From the NCBI GenBank assembly GCA_024638815.1, contig JAHEJM010000008.1:35161-76258 (forward strand): a DNA stretch of 41,098 nucleotides, written 5' to 3'. A program made the translations under genes and the position numbers. The DNA is from Acidimicrobiales bacterium. Lineage in GTDB: Bacteria; Actinomycetota; Acidimicrobiia; Acidimicrobiales; SZUA-35. The notes beneath the pieces were generated by a model. It was not told the origin of the DNA, made no database searches, and worked only from the letters and a program-made list of their open reading frames with translations. Shown piece by piece: positions 18,391 to 26,744 of the stretch (positions are counted from its first letter, which is position 1; each line of letters starts with the position of its first letter).

Positions 18391-18472
18391 GGGTCGGTGC
18401 CCGAGTGGCCAAAGGGAGCGGACTGTAAATCCGCCGGCTCCGCCTACGTAGGTTCGAATCCTACCCGGCCCA
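18391..18472 (+). tRNA. tRNA-Tyr (anticodon GTA)
   Basis: An 82-nt class II tRNA. The acceptor arm pairs GGGTCGG (18391-18397) with CCGGCCC (18465-18471), with discriminator A. The anticodon stem GCGGA / TCCGC holds the loop CTGTAAA, giving anticodon GTA. A short variable arm follows, and the T arm reads GTAGGTTCGAATCCTAC. The CCA end is not encoded (CGG follows). A palindrome-rich repeat block begins 24 bp after it. Confidence 0.97.
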
Positions 18473-18495
18473 CGGCTGCCCGGCAGGGCAGCGTC

Positions 18496-18518
18496 AAGTT
18501 CCGCCACCGGCGGAACTT
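18496..18518. repeat. Palindrome just after tRNA-Tyr
   Basis: A perfect hairpin with stem AAGTTCCGCC / GGCGGAACTT (18496-18505, 18509-18518) and loop ACC. It has the same design as the other palindromes in the window (a 10-bp stem ending in GCC/GGC and a 3-nt loop). It could end tRNA transcription, but no T-run follows. Confidence 0.8.
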
Positions 18519-18524
18519 GCAGTA

Positions 18525-18850
18525 TTGCCGCCGGAGGCGGCAAACTCGAGTTTCGCCTTTGGCGAAACGTCGCTGGCTAAGGTCGATCACCTGGAGATCG
18601 GTCTGGTGCCGGCCCACGTTTTGCCGCCGGAGGCGGCAAACTCGAGTTTCGCCTTTGGCGGAACGTCGCTGGTTGGGGACGATCACCTGGAGATCGGTTT
18701 GGTTGCGGCCAGTGTGTTGCCGCCGGAGGCGGCAAACTCGAGTTTCGCCTTTGGCGAAACGTCGCTGGTTGGGGACGATCACCTGGAGATCGGTTTGGTT
18801 GCGGCCGGTGTGTTGCCGATCGAGGCGGCAAACCCGAGTTGGCCGGAGGG
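18525..18850. repeat. 96-bp tandem repeat with paired hairpins, 3 full copies and a partial fourth
   Basis: Copies start at 18525, 18621, 18717 and 18813, an exact period of 96 bp (32 codons). Each full copy begins with a hairpin TTGCCGCC / GGCGGCAA (loop GGA). Next comes the junction ACTCGAG, then a second hairpin GTTTCGCC / GGCGAAAC (loop TTT), then a 46-47-bp linker containing GATCACCTGGAGATCGGT. Copy 2 has one change in the second hairpin, and copy 1 has a divergent linker. The fourth copy decays after about 40 bp. All copies stay open in the frame of the downstream Rieske gene. Confidence 0.92.
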
Positions 18851-18920
18851 GTCGGCCGAGGGCGCCTCGGTGGCTGATTCAGGCTTGACCGGATCGGCTT
18901 CGAGGGTGCAAGCTGCGGGA

Positions 18921-20210
18921 ATGAAGGGTGAACGATCAACGACGATCGAAACGTGGACTGGGACGGGGAGCGGCCTGGGCGGCACCACCTGGGGGACCGA
19001 GGATGTGTGGGCCAACACTCGACGCCCACTGCCCGAGGCGCTGGGTCTGTCCCCTGAGTGCTATACCGCCCCCGACTTCCACCGATTCGAACAGCAGCGG
19101 CTGTTCGAACGGGGTTGGGTGTGTGTCGGTCTGGCCGCCGACGTGGCCGAGACCGGTCGACTGATCGTGCGGCAATTAGGCTCCCGTTCCATCATCATCA
19201 CCCGGGGTGCCGACGGCGAGGTCCGAGGGTTCCTCAACGCCTGTCGCCACCGAGGCACCGAGCTGGCCGACAGGGACTGTTCGGTGGCCAACACCATTCG
19301 TTGTCCCTATCACCGCTGGGGCTACGGACTCGATGGTCGGCTCATCGCCACACCGCTCTTCGAGCAGGTCCCCCGGGTCGGTTTCGACACGGCCGACTAC
19401 GGGCTTGTCCCGGTCCGGGTCGAAGCATGGGGGGTGCTGTTGTTCGCCTGTCTCGACGACCAGGCCCCGCCGCTGCACACCTGGCTCGGTGATCTGCCCG
19501 AACGCATGGCCGGCTACCGGCTAGACGAGTGGGTGAAGCGTGAGGAGCAGACGGTTGAGATCAAGGCCAACTGGAAGCTGATCAGCGAGAACTACCAGGA
19601 GTACTACCACCTCAAGTGGGTTCACCCCGAGCTGGCCAAGGTGTCCCGGGTCCCCGATCACTACCGGTATCAGGGGCCCGGCATGTACTGCGGTCAGACC
19701 ACCTCCCCGGTTTCGGCCGATGAGCGCAATGACTGGCTGGTGTTGCCGCCCCGTCCCGGGCTCGACTCGTCCGACAGCACCAGCGGCCGGTTCGTGGCCA
19801 TCTTCCCCAACGTGTTGCTCTCGGTGCTACCCAACCATGTCTTCGTCATTCGGCTCGATCCGACCGCACCCGGTGCGACCACCGAGACCTGCAGCTTCCT
19901 GCTGCCACCGGAGTCGGCCGATGTCGACGAGGCGGCGTTCGCCCCCACCCGCAAGTTCTGGTTCGAGGTCAACGGCGAGGATATCGACATCGTCGAACGG
20001 GGTCAGCGGGGGTTGACCATGTCGGCCCCGCCTCCCGGCCCCCTGTCGCCCCGGTTCGAGGAGCCCCTGCATCGGTTTCACAACATGCTGGCCGACTGCA
20101 TGACCCTCGAGTCCGTTGGTACGATCTCCGTCCCGGCCGGCGACGACGGATCGGAACACGACCGCTGGGGGACCGGCGTCAACCCCAATCCTCCGCTGGT
20201 TGATTCCTAG
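18921..20210 (+). CDS. Rieske non-heme iron oxygenase, alpha subunit type
   Basis: A 429-residue ring-hydroxylating or demethylating oxygenase. The Rieske [2Fe-2S] site uses C108, H110, C128 and H131 (ACRHRG ... CPYHRWGYGLDG). The mononuclear iron site lies in ISENYQEYYHLKWVHPE, with H230 and H235 as ligands. The substrate cannot be read from the sequence; the family also includes choline and betaine oxygenases. No reductase or ferredoxin gene is nearby, so it must borrow electrons from elsewhere. The ATG at 18921 is the family start. The frame is open a further 396 bp upstream through the 96-bp repeats, so a longer N-terminus of about 560 residues in total is formally possible. Confidence 0.9.
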   Translation: MKGERSTTIETWTGTGSGLGGTTWGTEDVWANTRRPLPEALGLSPECYTAPDFHRFEQQRLFERGWVCVGLAADVAETGRLIVRQLGSRSIIITRGADGEVRGFLNACRHRGTELADRDCSVANTIRCPYHRWGYGLDGRLIATPLFEQVPRVGFDTADYGLVPVRVEAWGVLLFACLDDQAPPLHTWLGDLPERMAGYRLDEWVKREEQTVEIKANWKLISENYQEYYHLKWVHPELAKVSRVPDHYRYQGPGMYCGQTTSPVSADERNDWLVLPPRPGLDSSDSTSGRFVAIFPNVLLSVLPNHVFVIRLDPTAPGATTETCSFLLPPESADVDEAAFAPTRKFWFEVNGEDIDIVERGQRGLTMSAPPPGPLSPRFEEPLHRFHNMLADCMTLESVGTISVPAGDDGSEHDRWGTGVNPNPPLVDS

Positions 20211-20227
20211 CCCGCTCCGGGCTTTGT
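20209..20227. terminator. Small hairpin terminator between convergent genes
   Basis: The stem AGCCCG / CGGGCT (20209-20214, 20218-20223) with loop CTC is followed by TTGT. It overlaps the stop codon of the Rieske gene and lies at the end of the gene on the other strand, so it may act in both directions. Confidence 0.55.
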
Positions 20228-21285
20228 CAGTAGCGGCCGGCGAACCGGAGCTGGGCGGCCTGGATCTCGTGGAACACCTGGGCGATGCCCTCCTGATACA
20301 GCGACCACGGATACATGGTGGGACGATCCTGAATGCGCTCGAAGACTTCGGTCACCAGGGGAGCGGTATCAGCACTGTCGGCGCTGATGGCAAGGCCGTA
20401 GGCGTTGAGTACGGCCAGGGCTTCGGTCGGTGCCGGCGACGGTGTGGCTCGAAGGAACGACTCGAGAGCCGGCACTAGTTCGCCCACCACCTCGGCCGTA
20501 TTCAGGTAGCCGGACAACTTGGTCCCCCGATCGTCCAGCAGGCCGTGCTCGATGTGGGCCACCGGCAACACCACCCGGGACGCTGAGTCGGGTGGTGCCT
20601 CCTGCTCGATCCAGCGGGCGAAATCGAAGGTCGCCTGGTCCGAGCCACCCCACTTGTCGGTCAGACCCTCCAGATACTCCCGGCAGGCGTCGGGCCGGAA
20701 CGGGTCTCGGCTGTGGGCGTTGTCGAAGCGCTGCCGCAGTTCCTCCAACCGGACACCGAGACCTCGACCGCTGATCAGGAGGAACACCCACGGGTCGGGC
20801 ATGCCCGGCCGGTGCCGTACGATCTCATAGAGCTGCCGTTCGGCCTCCTTCAACTCCTCCTGAAACTCGCCGACGGCCCGGGTGGTCTCGGCCTCCGAGA
20901 CGAACTCGGTGGACTGGCGGGTCGTCGATTCGAACGCCGCGCGCTTCTCGAAGGCATCCCGGATCAGGCCGGCGGCGTAGAACGTGCGGGCGTTGGTCGA
21001 ACTGGCCACGTCGGCCCAGCGGGCGAAGACGATGGTTTCGATGCCGACGAGCTCGCTGGTGGCGATGGAGGTGAAGAGCCACGCCCTCGGCGAGGTGTCG
21101 AGAAAGGTCTCCAACCGGCGCCAATCACCGTCCATCAGGGAACGGTAGGCGCCGCGGAGGTCGCGATCGGCGAGGAAGGGGTCGAAGGAGTCGCGTCGGA
21201 CACCACCCAGCACGGCCTTCCTCTGCGACGTGGCATCGGACGTCCGGTTCGACGATCTCCCCGATGCCCTGGACCGAAACGCCAT
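20227..21285 (-). CDS. Hypothetical protein, possible helical-repeat (DUF4034/TPR-like) fold
   Basis: A 352-residue soluble protein with a basic, Ser/Arg-rich N-terminus (about 1-30) and then mostly helical sequence. The segment REYLEGLTDKWGGSDQATFDFARW recalls DUF4034-type proteins with TPR-like helices, but this is only a partial resemblance. No signal peptide or membrane helix is seen. It is divergent from the ABC transporter gene, with a shared 52-bp promoter region. It has a GAGGG ribosome site very close to the ATG and a TAGGTT box 21 nt upstream. Confidence 0.7.
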   Translation of the reverse strand: MAFRSRASGRSSNRTSDATSQRKAVLGGVRRDSFDPFLADRDLRGAYRSLMDGDWRRLETFLDTSPRAWLFTSIATSELVGIETIVFARWADVASSTNARTFYAAGLIRDAFEKRAAFESTTRQSTEFVSEAETTRAVGEFQEELKEAERQLYEIVRHRPGMPDPWVFLLISGRGLGVRLEELRQRFDNAHSRDPFRPDACREYLEGLTDKWGGSDQATFDFARWIEQEAPPDSASRVVLPVAHIEHGLLDDRGTKLSGYLNTAEVVGELVPALESFLRATPSPAPTEALAVLNAYGLAISADSADTAPLVTEVFERIQDRPTMYPWSLYQEGIAQVFHEIQAAQLRFAGRY

Positions 21286-21326
21286 GACCCTCGTTCTACG
21301 GCGGACAACCTAACTCGGCCAGCCTA

Positions 21327-21332
21327 TAGCCT
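21327..21332 (+). promoter_or_regulatory. -10 box TAGCCT, probable leaderless promoter of the ABC transporter
   Basis: TAGCCT ends 5 nt before the first of two adjacent ATG codons (21338, 21341). The spacing fits transcription starting at the start codon. The box lies in the 52-bp gap shared with the divergent gene. Confidence 0.5.
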
Positions 21333-21337
21333 GGATA

Positions 21338-23197
21338 ATGATGATGTCGATGCACATGCTCTGGCCTCGTGACGCCGAGAAGGTCAAGGGAGCCAGAATC
21401 GAGCGGGAATCGGCAGCCCGGGTGTGGCGCTTCGCCCATCCCTATCGGAGCCAGGTGCTCGGTTTCCTCAGCTCGGTGATCGTCCAGGCTGTGCTCGGAC
21501 TGGTGCCGCCCCTGTTGTTCGGCCGGATCATCGACCGGGCCATCCCTGACCAGGACCGACGTCTGCTCGGTATCTACGCCCTGGCCATCGTGGGCGCCGC
21601 CTTGTTCCAGGGCCTCATCGGGCTGGCCGAACGCTACTGGTCGGCCCGTATCGGTGAGGGCGTCATCTACGATCTACGAGTCGCCCTGTTCCGGCATGTC
21701 CAACAGCTGCCGCTGGCCTTCTTCACCCGGACCCAGACCGGCACGCTGACCAACCGGCTCAACAACGACGTCATCGGGGCCCAGCGGGCGCTGACCACCA
21801 CGCTGGGCACCGTGGTGTCCAACGTGATCACGCTGGTCACCACCCTGGTGGCCATGCTGGTGCTGGAGTGGCGGCTCACGCTCCTGGCCCTCATCCTCAC
21901 GCCGTTCTTCGTGCTGCCCTACCGCCGCATCGGCCATATCCAGCAGTCCATCACCCGGGAGTCGATGGACCTGAACGCCTCGATGAACTCCACCATGACC
22001 GAGCGGTTCAACGTGGCCGGGGCCCTGCTGGTCAAGCTGTTCGGCCGGGGCGGGGACGAGCAGAGCCTGTTCTCCACCCGGGCCGCCCGGGTTCGTGACA
22101 TCGGGGTCCGGTCCGCCCTGTTCACCCGGGGCTTCATGACCGTGCTGTCCCTTTTGGGCGCCATCGGAACCGCCCTGGTCTACGGCCTCGGTGGCCTGTT
22201 CGCCATCAACGGCACGTTCACCGTCGGTGAGCTGGCGGCCATGGGCCTGTTGGTGGGCCGGATCTACATGCCGCTCACCGGCCTGACCAACGCCCGGATC
22301 GATGTGCTCACCGCCCTGGTGTCGTTTGACCGGGTCTTTGAGGTTCTGGATGCCAAGAGCCCGCTGGTCGACGCTCCCGACGCCAAGGAACTGACCAAGC
22401 CCGAAGGTCGCATCGAGTTCCGCGAGGTGTCGTTCCGCTACCCCCGGTCCGACGAACTCATCATTCCCGGCCTGGAGACGCCGGGATCAACCGAATCCGA
22501 AGTCGGGCTGGCTCCGGTGTTGTCCGATGTCAACTTCACCATCGAGCCCGGCCAGCTGGTGGCCCTGGTGGGCCCGTCGGGGGCGGGCAAGACCACCTTG
22601 ACCTCACTCATACCCCGGCTCTACGACGTGACCGAGGGTTCGGTCCTGGTGGACGGTCACGATGTGCGGTCGCTGACCCAGGAGTCGCTGCGCCACGCCA
22701 TCGGCGTGGTGGTCCAGGATCCTCACCTGTTCCACGAGTCGATCGGTGACAATCTGCGCTACGCCAAACCCGATGCCACCGATGACGAGCTGGTCGAGGT
22801 CTGCCGGTCGGCCCAGGTCCTCGACGTCATTCAGGCCCTCCCCTCCGGTTTCGGCACCGTCGTAGGGGAGCGGGGCTACCGCATGTCCGGTGGCGAGAAG
22901 CAGCGGCTGTCGATCGCCCGGATGTTGCTGAAGGACCCGGCGATGGTCATTCTCGACGAGGCCACCAGCCATCTCGATTCCGAGAACGAAGCTCTGGTCC
23001 AGGAGGCGCTGGCCAAGGCCTTGGCCGGCCGAACCTCGGTGGTGATCGCCCACCGGCTGTCCACCATCACCCAGGCCGACCAGATCCTGGTGCTCGACCA
23101 GGGAACCGTGGTCGACCACGGTACCCACGACCAACTGCTGGCCCGGGGTGGCCTGTACTCCGACCTGTACCGATTGCTGGTGCGCGAGGAGCTGTAG
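21338..23197 (+). CDS. ABC transporter, fused permease and ATPase (exporter type)
   Basis: A 619-residue half-transporter of the MsbA/LmrA type, which would work as a dimer. The membrane domain (about 30-330) has six helices. The nucleotide-binding domain (about 370-610) has Walker A GPSGAGKTT, the Q-loop VVQDPHLF, signature MSGGEKQRLSIAR, Walker B MVILDEATS and the H-loop histidine in VIAHRLSTI. All ATPase motifs are intact. A short Gly/Ser/Glu insert (about 378-392) precedes Walker A. The substrate is unknown. The amidase gene follows in the same direction, probably in one operon. Confidence 0.93.
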   Translation: MMMSMHMLWPRDAEKVKGARIERESAARVWRFAHPYRSQVLGFLSSVIVQAVLGLVPPLLFGRIIDRAIPDQDRRLLGIYALAIVGAALFQGLIGLAERYWSARIGEGVIYDLRVALFRHVQQLPLAFFTRTQTGTLTNRLNNDVIGAQRALTTTLGTVVSNVITLVTTLVAMLVLEWRLTLLALILTPFFVLPYRRIGHIQQSITRESMDLNASMNSTMTERFNVAGALLVKLFGRGGDEQSLFSTRAARVRDIGVRSALFTRGFMTVLSLLGAIGTALVYGLGGLFAINGTFTVGELAAMGLLVGRIYMPLTGLTNARIDVLTALVSFDRVFEVLDAKSPLVDAPDAKELTKPEGRIEFREVSFRYPRSDELIIPGLETPGSTESEVGLAPVLSDVNFTIEPGQLVALVGPSGAGKTTLTSLIPRLYDVTEGSVLVDGHDVRSLTQESLRHAIGVVVQDPHLFHESIGDNLRYAKPDATDDELVEVCRSAQVLDVIQALPSGFGTVVGERGYRMSGGEKQRLSIARMLLKDPAMVILDEATSHLDSENEALVQEALAKALAGRTSVVIAHRLSTITQADQILVLDQGTVVDHGTHDQLLARGGLYSDLYRLLVREEL

Positions 23198-23257
23198 GCG
23201 GTGGCCGAAGGGGGGACAAGCGGGGGGACACGAGGGGCGAAGACAAAGGGGACAGCA

Positions 23258-24673
23258 GTGAAGACATCATCGGGATTGGTGCCGGGCACAGCCGGTGAGC
23301 TGGTGGACCAACCGGCCACCGTGCAGCTGGCCATGATGCGGACCCGGCAGGTGTCGGCCCGCGAGCTGCTGGAGGCCCACTTGGCCCGTATCGAGGCCCG
23401 CAACCCGGAGCTGAACGCGGTGGTCGGTCTGGACGCCGATGTGGCCATGAAGCGGGCCGTCGCCGTCGATGAGGCGGTGGCCGGCGGCCGGCTGGTCGGT
23501 CCGCTGGCCGGTCTGGTCACCGCCCACAAGGATCTGATCGACACCGCAGACTTCGTCACCACGCAGGGAGCCAAACCCTATGCCGACCACCGGCCCACGG
23601 TCGACTCGCTGATCGTGGAGCGCATGAAGCGGGCCGGAGCGGTGGCTGTGGGCAAGACCAACGTGCCCGAGTTCGGAGCCGGCTCCCACACCTTCAACCC
23701 GGTGTACGGCGCCACCGGCAACGCCTACGATTCCACCCGGTCGGCCGGGGGGTCGTCGGGTGGGGCGGCGGTGGCCCTGGCCACGGGCATGGTGGCGGTG
23801 GCCGACGGCAGCGACGTCGGCGGCTCGCTCCGAAATCCGGCGGCGTGGAACAACGTGGTCGGCTTCCGTCCCTCGGTCGGGGTGGTGCCCAGTGGGGGTG
23901 CCGGTAATGCCTGGCACCCCCTGCCCATCCACGGGCCGATGGCCCGCACGGTGGACGACGTCGTGCTGCTGCTTGCGGTCATGGCCCGGCCCGACACCAG
24001 GGATCCCCTCGGTCGGGGCCTCAAGGTACCGGCCCCCGAGCACCTCCACCCGCCGACGCAGCCCCTGCGGGTTGCCTGGAGCCGGGATCTGGGTGGCCTT
24101 CCGATGGAGGCCGAGATCGTGACCGCCATGGACGGGCTCCGGGCCACGTTGGAGAATCTGGACTGGATGGTGGTCGACGACGAGCCCGACTTCACCGGGA
24201 CCGACGAGGTCTTTCTCACCCTGCGGGCCTTCATGTACGCCGAGAAGTCCGACGAGCTGCGGCCCCACCTGGATGACGTCAAGGCCACGGTGAGGGGCGA
24301 GATCGAACGGGGCTTGGCCCTGACCGGCCCCGAGGTGTCGGCCGCCTTCATTCAGCTGAAGGATCTCTGGGACCGGGCCCACCGGTTCTTCCAGCACTAC
24401 GACCTGTTGGTCGGACCGGTCACCCAGGTCATGCCGTTCCCCCTCGACTGGGAGTATCCGACCGAGGTGTCCGGGGTTGCCATGGGCTCCTATGTGGAGT
24501 GGATGCGATCGTGCAGCCGAATCACCTCGTTCGGTCTGCCCGCCCTGTCGCTGCCCATCGGTTTCGGGTCGAGCGGCCTACCGGTGGGGGCTCAGCTGGT
24601 GGGCCGACCTTTCGGCGATCTCGATCTGCTCCTGGCGGCCAAGGCCGTGGAATCGACGCACGATCGACGGTGA
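23258..24673 (+). CDS. Amidase signature-family enzyme
   Basis: A 471-residue hydrolase of amide bonds. The Ser-cisSer-Lys triad is present: the lysine in VTAHKDLIDT, the cis-serine in the AGGSSGGAAVALA motif, and the nucleophile serine in GSDVGGSLRNPA. The substrate is not predictable, and no GatC or GatB neighbour suggests a tRNA role. Start choice is open. GTG 23258 follows AAAGGGGAC at good spacing, and I prefer it because the sequence before it has non-coding-like G-rich composition. GTG 23201, 3 bp after the ABC stop, has GAGGAG at a good distance and would add 19 residues. The gene is convergent with the histidine kinase gene. Confidence 0.9.
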   Translation: MKTSSGLVPGTAGELVDQPATVQLAMMRTRQVSARELLEAHLARIEARNPELNAVVGLDADVAMKRAVAVDEAVAGGRLVGPLAGLVTAHKDLIDTADFVTTQGAKPYADHRPTVDSLIVERMKRAGAVAVGKTNVPEFGAGSHTFNPVYGATGNAYDSTRSAGGSSGGAAVALATGMVAVADGSDVGGSLRNPAAWNNVVGFRPSVGVVPSGGAGNAWHPLPIHGPMARTVDDVVLLLAVMARPDTRDPLGRGLKVPAPEHLHPPTQPLRVAWSRDLGGLPMEAEIVTAMDGLRATLENLDWMVVDDEPDFTGTDEVFLTLRAFMYAEKSDELRPHLDDVKATVRGEIERGLALTGPEVSAAFIQLKDLWDRAHRFFQHYDLLVGPVTQVMPFPLDWEYPTEVSGVAMGSYVEWMRSCSRITSFGLPALSLPIGFGSSGLPVGAQLVGRPFGDLDLLLAAKAVESTHDRR

Positions 24674-24697
24674 CCGAGCCGGTGGGTGGCCGCGCCT

Positions 24698-25858
24698 TCA
24701 GCGGCCCGAGTCGCCGGCCGGTGGCAACCGGAGGGTGAAGGTCGAGCCTCGCCCCGGACCGTCGCTACGAGCGGCGATGGTGCCGCCGTGGGCGTGGACC
24801 AGGGTGCGGGCGATGTTGAGCCCGATTCCGGTGCCCGGTCGTTGCGGATCGAGCCGGGTGTAGCGGTCGAACACGGTGTCGAGTCGCTCGGGGGGAATGC
24901 CGGATCCGGTGTCGGCCACCGCGATCTCGACCATGGGATTCCGCCCGGTGTCATCGACCGAGGTGGCGATGGTGATGGTGCCTCCGGGCGGGGTGTGGTC
25001 GAGGGCGTTGCCCACGATGTTGGACACGACCTGGACCAGCCGGTCCCGGTCGCCCCGAATCCGAAGCGACGGTCCCGTGGTCCTCACGGTCACCTCCTGC
25101 ATGTCGCCCCGGGCCCGGTATCGCTCGAGCACGGCGGCGATCAGCTCGCCGGTCTCGACCGGGGCCAGGTTGAGGCCGAGGGCCCCCTCCTGGGCTCGAG
25201 CAAGGAGTGACAGGTCCTCGGTCAGCCGATAGAGTCGTTCGGTCTCCTCGGTCAGCGAGGTGAAGGTCTCGATGTCGGCCGGGATGACGCCGTCGATCAT
25301 GCCTTCGATCGAACCCTGGATGGTGGTCAGGGGGTTTCGCAGCTCGTGGGCCAGGTCGGACACCAATCGGGCCCGCTTCTGCTCGGTGGAGGCCAGAGCC
25401 TGACCAAGGGTGTTGATGGAGTGGGCCAGCCCGGCCAGCTCGCTCTCGGGTGGTATCGGGACCCGGGCCGAGTGGTCGCCGGCGGCCAGACGGCGGGTCG
25501 TCGATTCGAACTGTCGGAAACGACCGAGCAGGGCGCGAATCATGACCCCGGCGATCACGGCGGCAACCACCATGCCGATGCCGGCGGCGACCAGGGCGGC
25601 CACCGTCACCGACTGGTCCACCAACTCGGCGGCGGTGGTCGATGCCGCGCCGGCGTCGGCCGGCCCCGCCCCTCGACCCGCGCCCGGTCCGTTGCCGGCC
25701 GGAGCCAGTCCGGCGGCCTGGTAACGGCGACCGAAGACGGTGGGGGTCAGCCAGCGGACCACGGCGAATCCGATGCCGGCCACCACCACGATGATGGCCG
25801 AGTAGCTCAGCCACAGAGCCTGGCGCACGCCCCCGGGGCGGATCACACCGCGCACCAC
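24698..25858 (-). CDS. Sensor histidine kinase
   Basis: A 386-residue membrane kinase. The first helix is at about 13-35, followed by a short outer Gly/Ala-rich sensor loop (about 45-80), the second helix at about 83-107, and a HAMP domain at about 108-160. The phospho-acceptor is H171 in DLAHELRNPLTT. The ATPase domain has the N-box NIVGNALDHTPPGG, and the G-boxes VADTGSGIP and GTGIGLNIAR. The outer loop of only about 45 residues suggests sensing of the membrane or of a partner protein. The GTG start lies 10 bp after the response regulator stop; an ATG nearer the regulator is out of frame and closes at once. Confidence 0.93.
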   Translation of the reverse strand: MVRGVIRPGGVRQALWLSYSAIIVVVAGIGFAVVRWLTPTVFGRRYQAAGLAPAGNGPGAGRGAGPADAGAASTTAAELVDQSVTVAALVAAGIGMVVAAVIAGVMIRALLGRFRQFESTTRRLAAGDHSARVPIPPESELAGLAHSINTLGQALASTEQKRARLVSDLAHELRNPLTTIQGSIEGMIDGVIPADIETFTSLTEETERLYRLTEDLSLLARAQEGALGLNLAPVETGELIAAVLERYRARGDMQEVTVRTTGPSLRIRGDRDRLVQVVSNIVGNALDHTPPGGTITIATSVDDTGRNPMVEIAVADTGSGIPPERLDTVFDRYTRLDPQRPGTGIGLNIARTLVHAHGGTIAARSDGPGRGSTFTLRLPPAGDSGR

Positions 25859-25868
25859 GAGGCGCCGG

Positions 25869-26594
25869 TCATGCCACGGGCTCCGGCTCGAACCGGTAGC
25901 CGACGCCCCTCACGGTGCCCACGAAACGTGGAGCATGGGCGTCGTCGCCCAGGGCCTTGCGCAGGTTTCGGATGTGCACGTCCACGACCCGGTCGTCACC
26001 CACATAGTCCCAGCCCCAGACCGCCTGAAGGAGTTGGCGGCGGGAGAAGACGCGCCCCGGCTGTTCGGCCAGGGCGGTCAGAATCTGGAACTCGAGGGCG
26101 GTGAGGGTGACGGCTCGCTCGTCGAGGATGACCTGGTGGCGATCCTGATCGATGGTCAGCCCGGGGAACGTCAGTACCCGGTCGGTCGATGCCGGACCGG
26201 CAACCGCGGTCGAGCGTAGGCGCCGAAGCACGGCCTTGACCCTGGCCACCAACTCCCGGGGGCTGAACGGCTTGGTCACATAGTCGTCGGCCCCGACCGA
26301 AAGACCCACCACCTTGTCGGTCTCCTCGGCCCGGGCCGTGAGCATGATCACGTACACATCGGAGAAGGTGCGGATCCGGCGCAAGGTCTCGATGCCGTCG
26401 AGACCGGGCATGACCACATCCAGGATGACGATGTCGGGCTGCCGGCTCCGGACCAGGTCGACCGCCGATGGGCCGTCGGACGCGGTGGCAACCTCGTAGT
26501 GTTCGGCCCGAAGGTATGCCACTACGAGGTTGCGGATCTTGGCGTCGTCATCGACCACCAGGATCACGGGCTGGTCGGTTTCGGCCCCGCTCAT
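25869..26594 (-). CDS. OmpR/PhoB-type response regulator
   Basis: A 241-residue regulator. The receiver domain (about 9-125) has the acidic pair in VVDDD, phospho-acceptor D59 (PDIVILDVVMPG) and K108 (YVTKPFSP). The winged-helix DNA-binding domain (about 140-236) ends GDDAHAPRFVGTVRGVGYRFEPE. It is the first gene of a two-gene operon with the histidine kinase. A ferritin-like DUF2202 gene lies just upstream on the same strand, but a hairpin separates them. The regulated genes are unknown. Confidence 0.95.
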   Translation of the reverse strand: MSGAETDQPVILVVDDDAKIRNLVVAYLRAEHYEVATASDGPSAVDLVRSRQPDIVILDVVMPGLDGIETLRRIRTFSDVYVIMLTARAEETDKVVGLSVGADDYVTKPFSPRELVARVKAVLRRLRSTAVAGPASTDRVLTFPGLTIDQDRHQVILDERAVTLTALEFQILTALAEQPGRVFSRRQLLQAVWGWDYVGDDRVVDVHIRNLRKALGDDAHAPRFVGTVRGVGYRFEPEPVA

Positions 26595-26649
26595 CGTCTA
26601 GTTTCGCTTGGCGGCTTGGATGTTCACGATTGAGCCAGTCTTCGGCGAC

Positions 26650-26668
26650 GTTTGGCCGGAGGCCAAAC
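26650..26668. repeat. Palindrome upstream of the two-component system
   Basis: The stem GTTTGGCC / GGCCAAAC (26650-26657, 26661-26668) has loop GGA. Read on the - strand it runs GAGTTTGGCC, loop, GGCCAAACGTCG, which matches the second hairpin of the 96-bp repeat after tRNA-Tyr, including the trailing CGTCG. Confidence 0.75.
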
Positions 26669-26725
26669 TCAAGCCGTCTTCGGCCGTCGGCAGGAGCGCC
26701 GTCTCGCCGTACTAGATGGTAGACG

Positions 26726-26744
26726 AGTGCCGTGATGCGGCACT
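26726..26744 (-). terminator. Hairpin at the end of the DUF2202 gene
   Basis: The stem AGTGCCG / CGGCACT with a 5-nt loop overlaps the stop codon of the gene on the - strand. It is not followed by a T-run, so the terminator call is tentative. Confidence 0.4.

Noticed and set aside
18525..18850. Possible CRISPR array
   Set aside because: The units are 96 bp and repeat in full, including the linker; there are no short repeats separated by unique spacers and no cas genes.
18397..18888. Open frames crossing tRNA-Tyr and the repeats on both strands
   Set aside because: The + frame begins inside the tRNA and the - frame ends in it; their peptides are translations of tRNA and palindromes.
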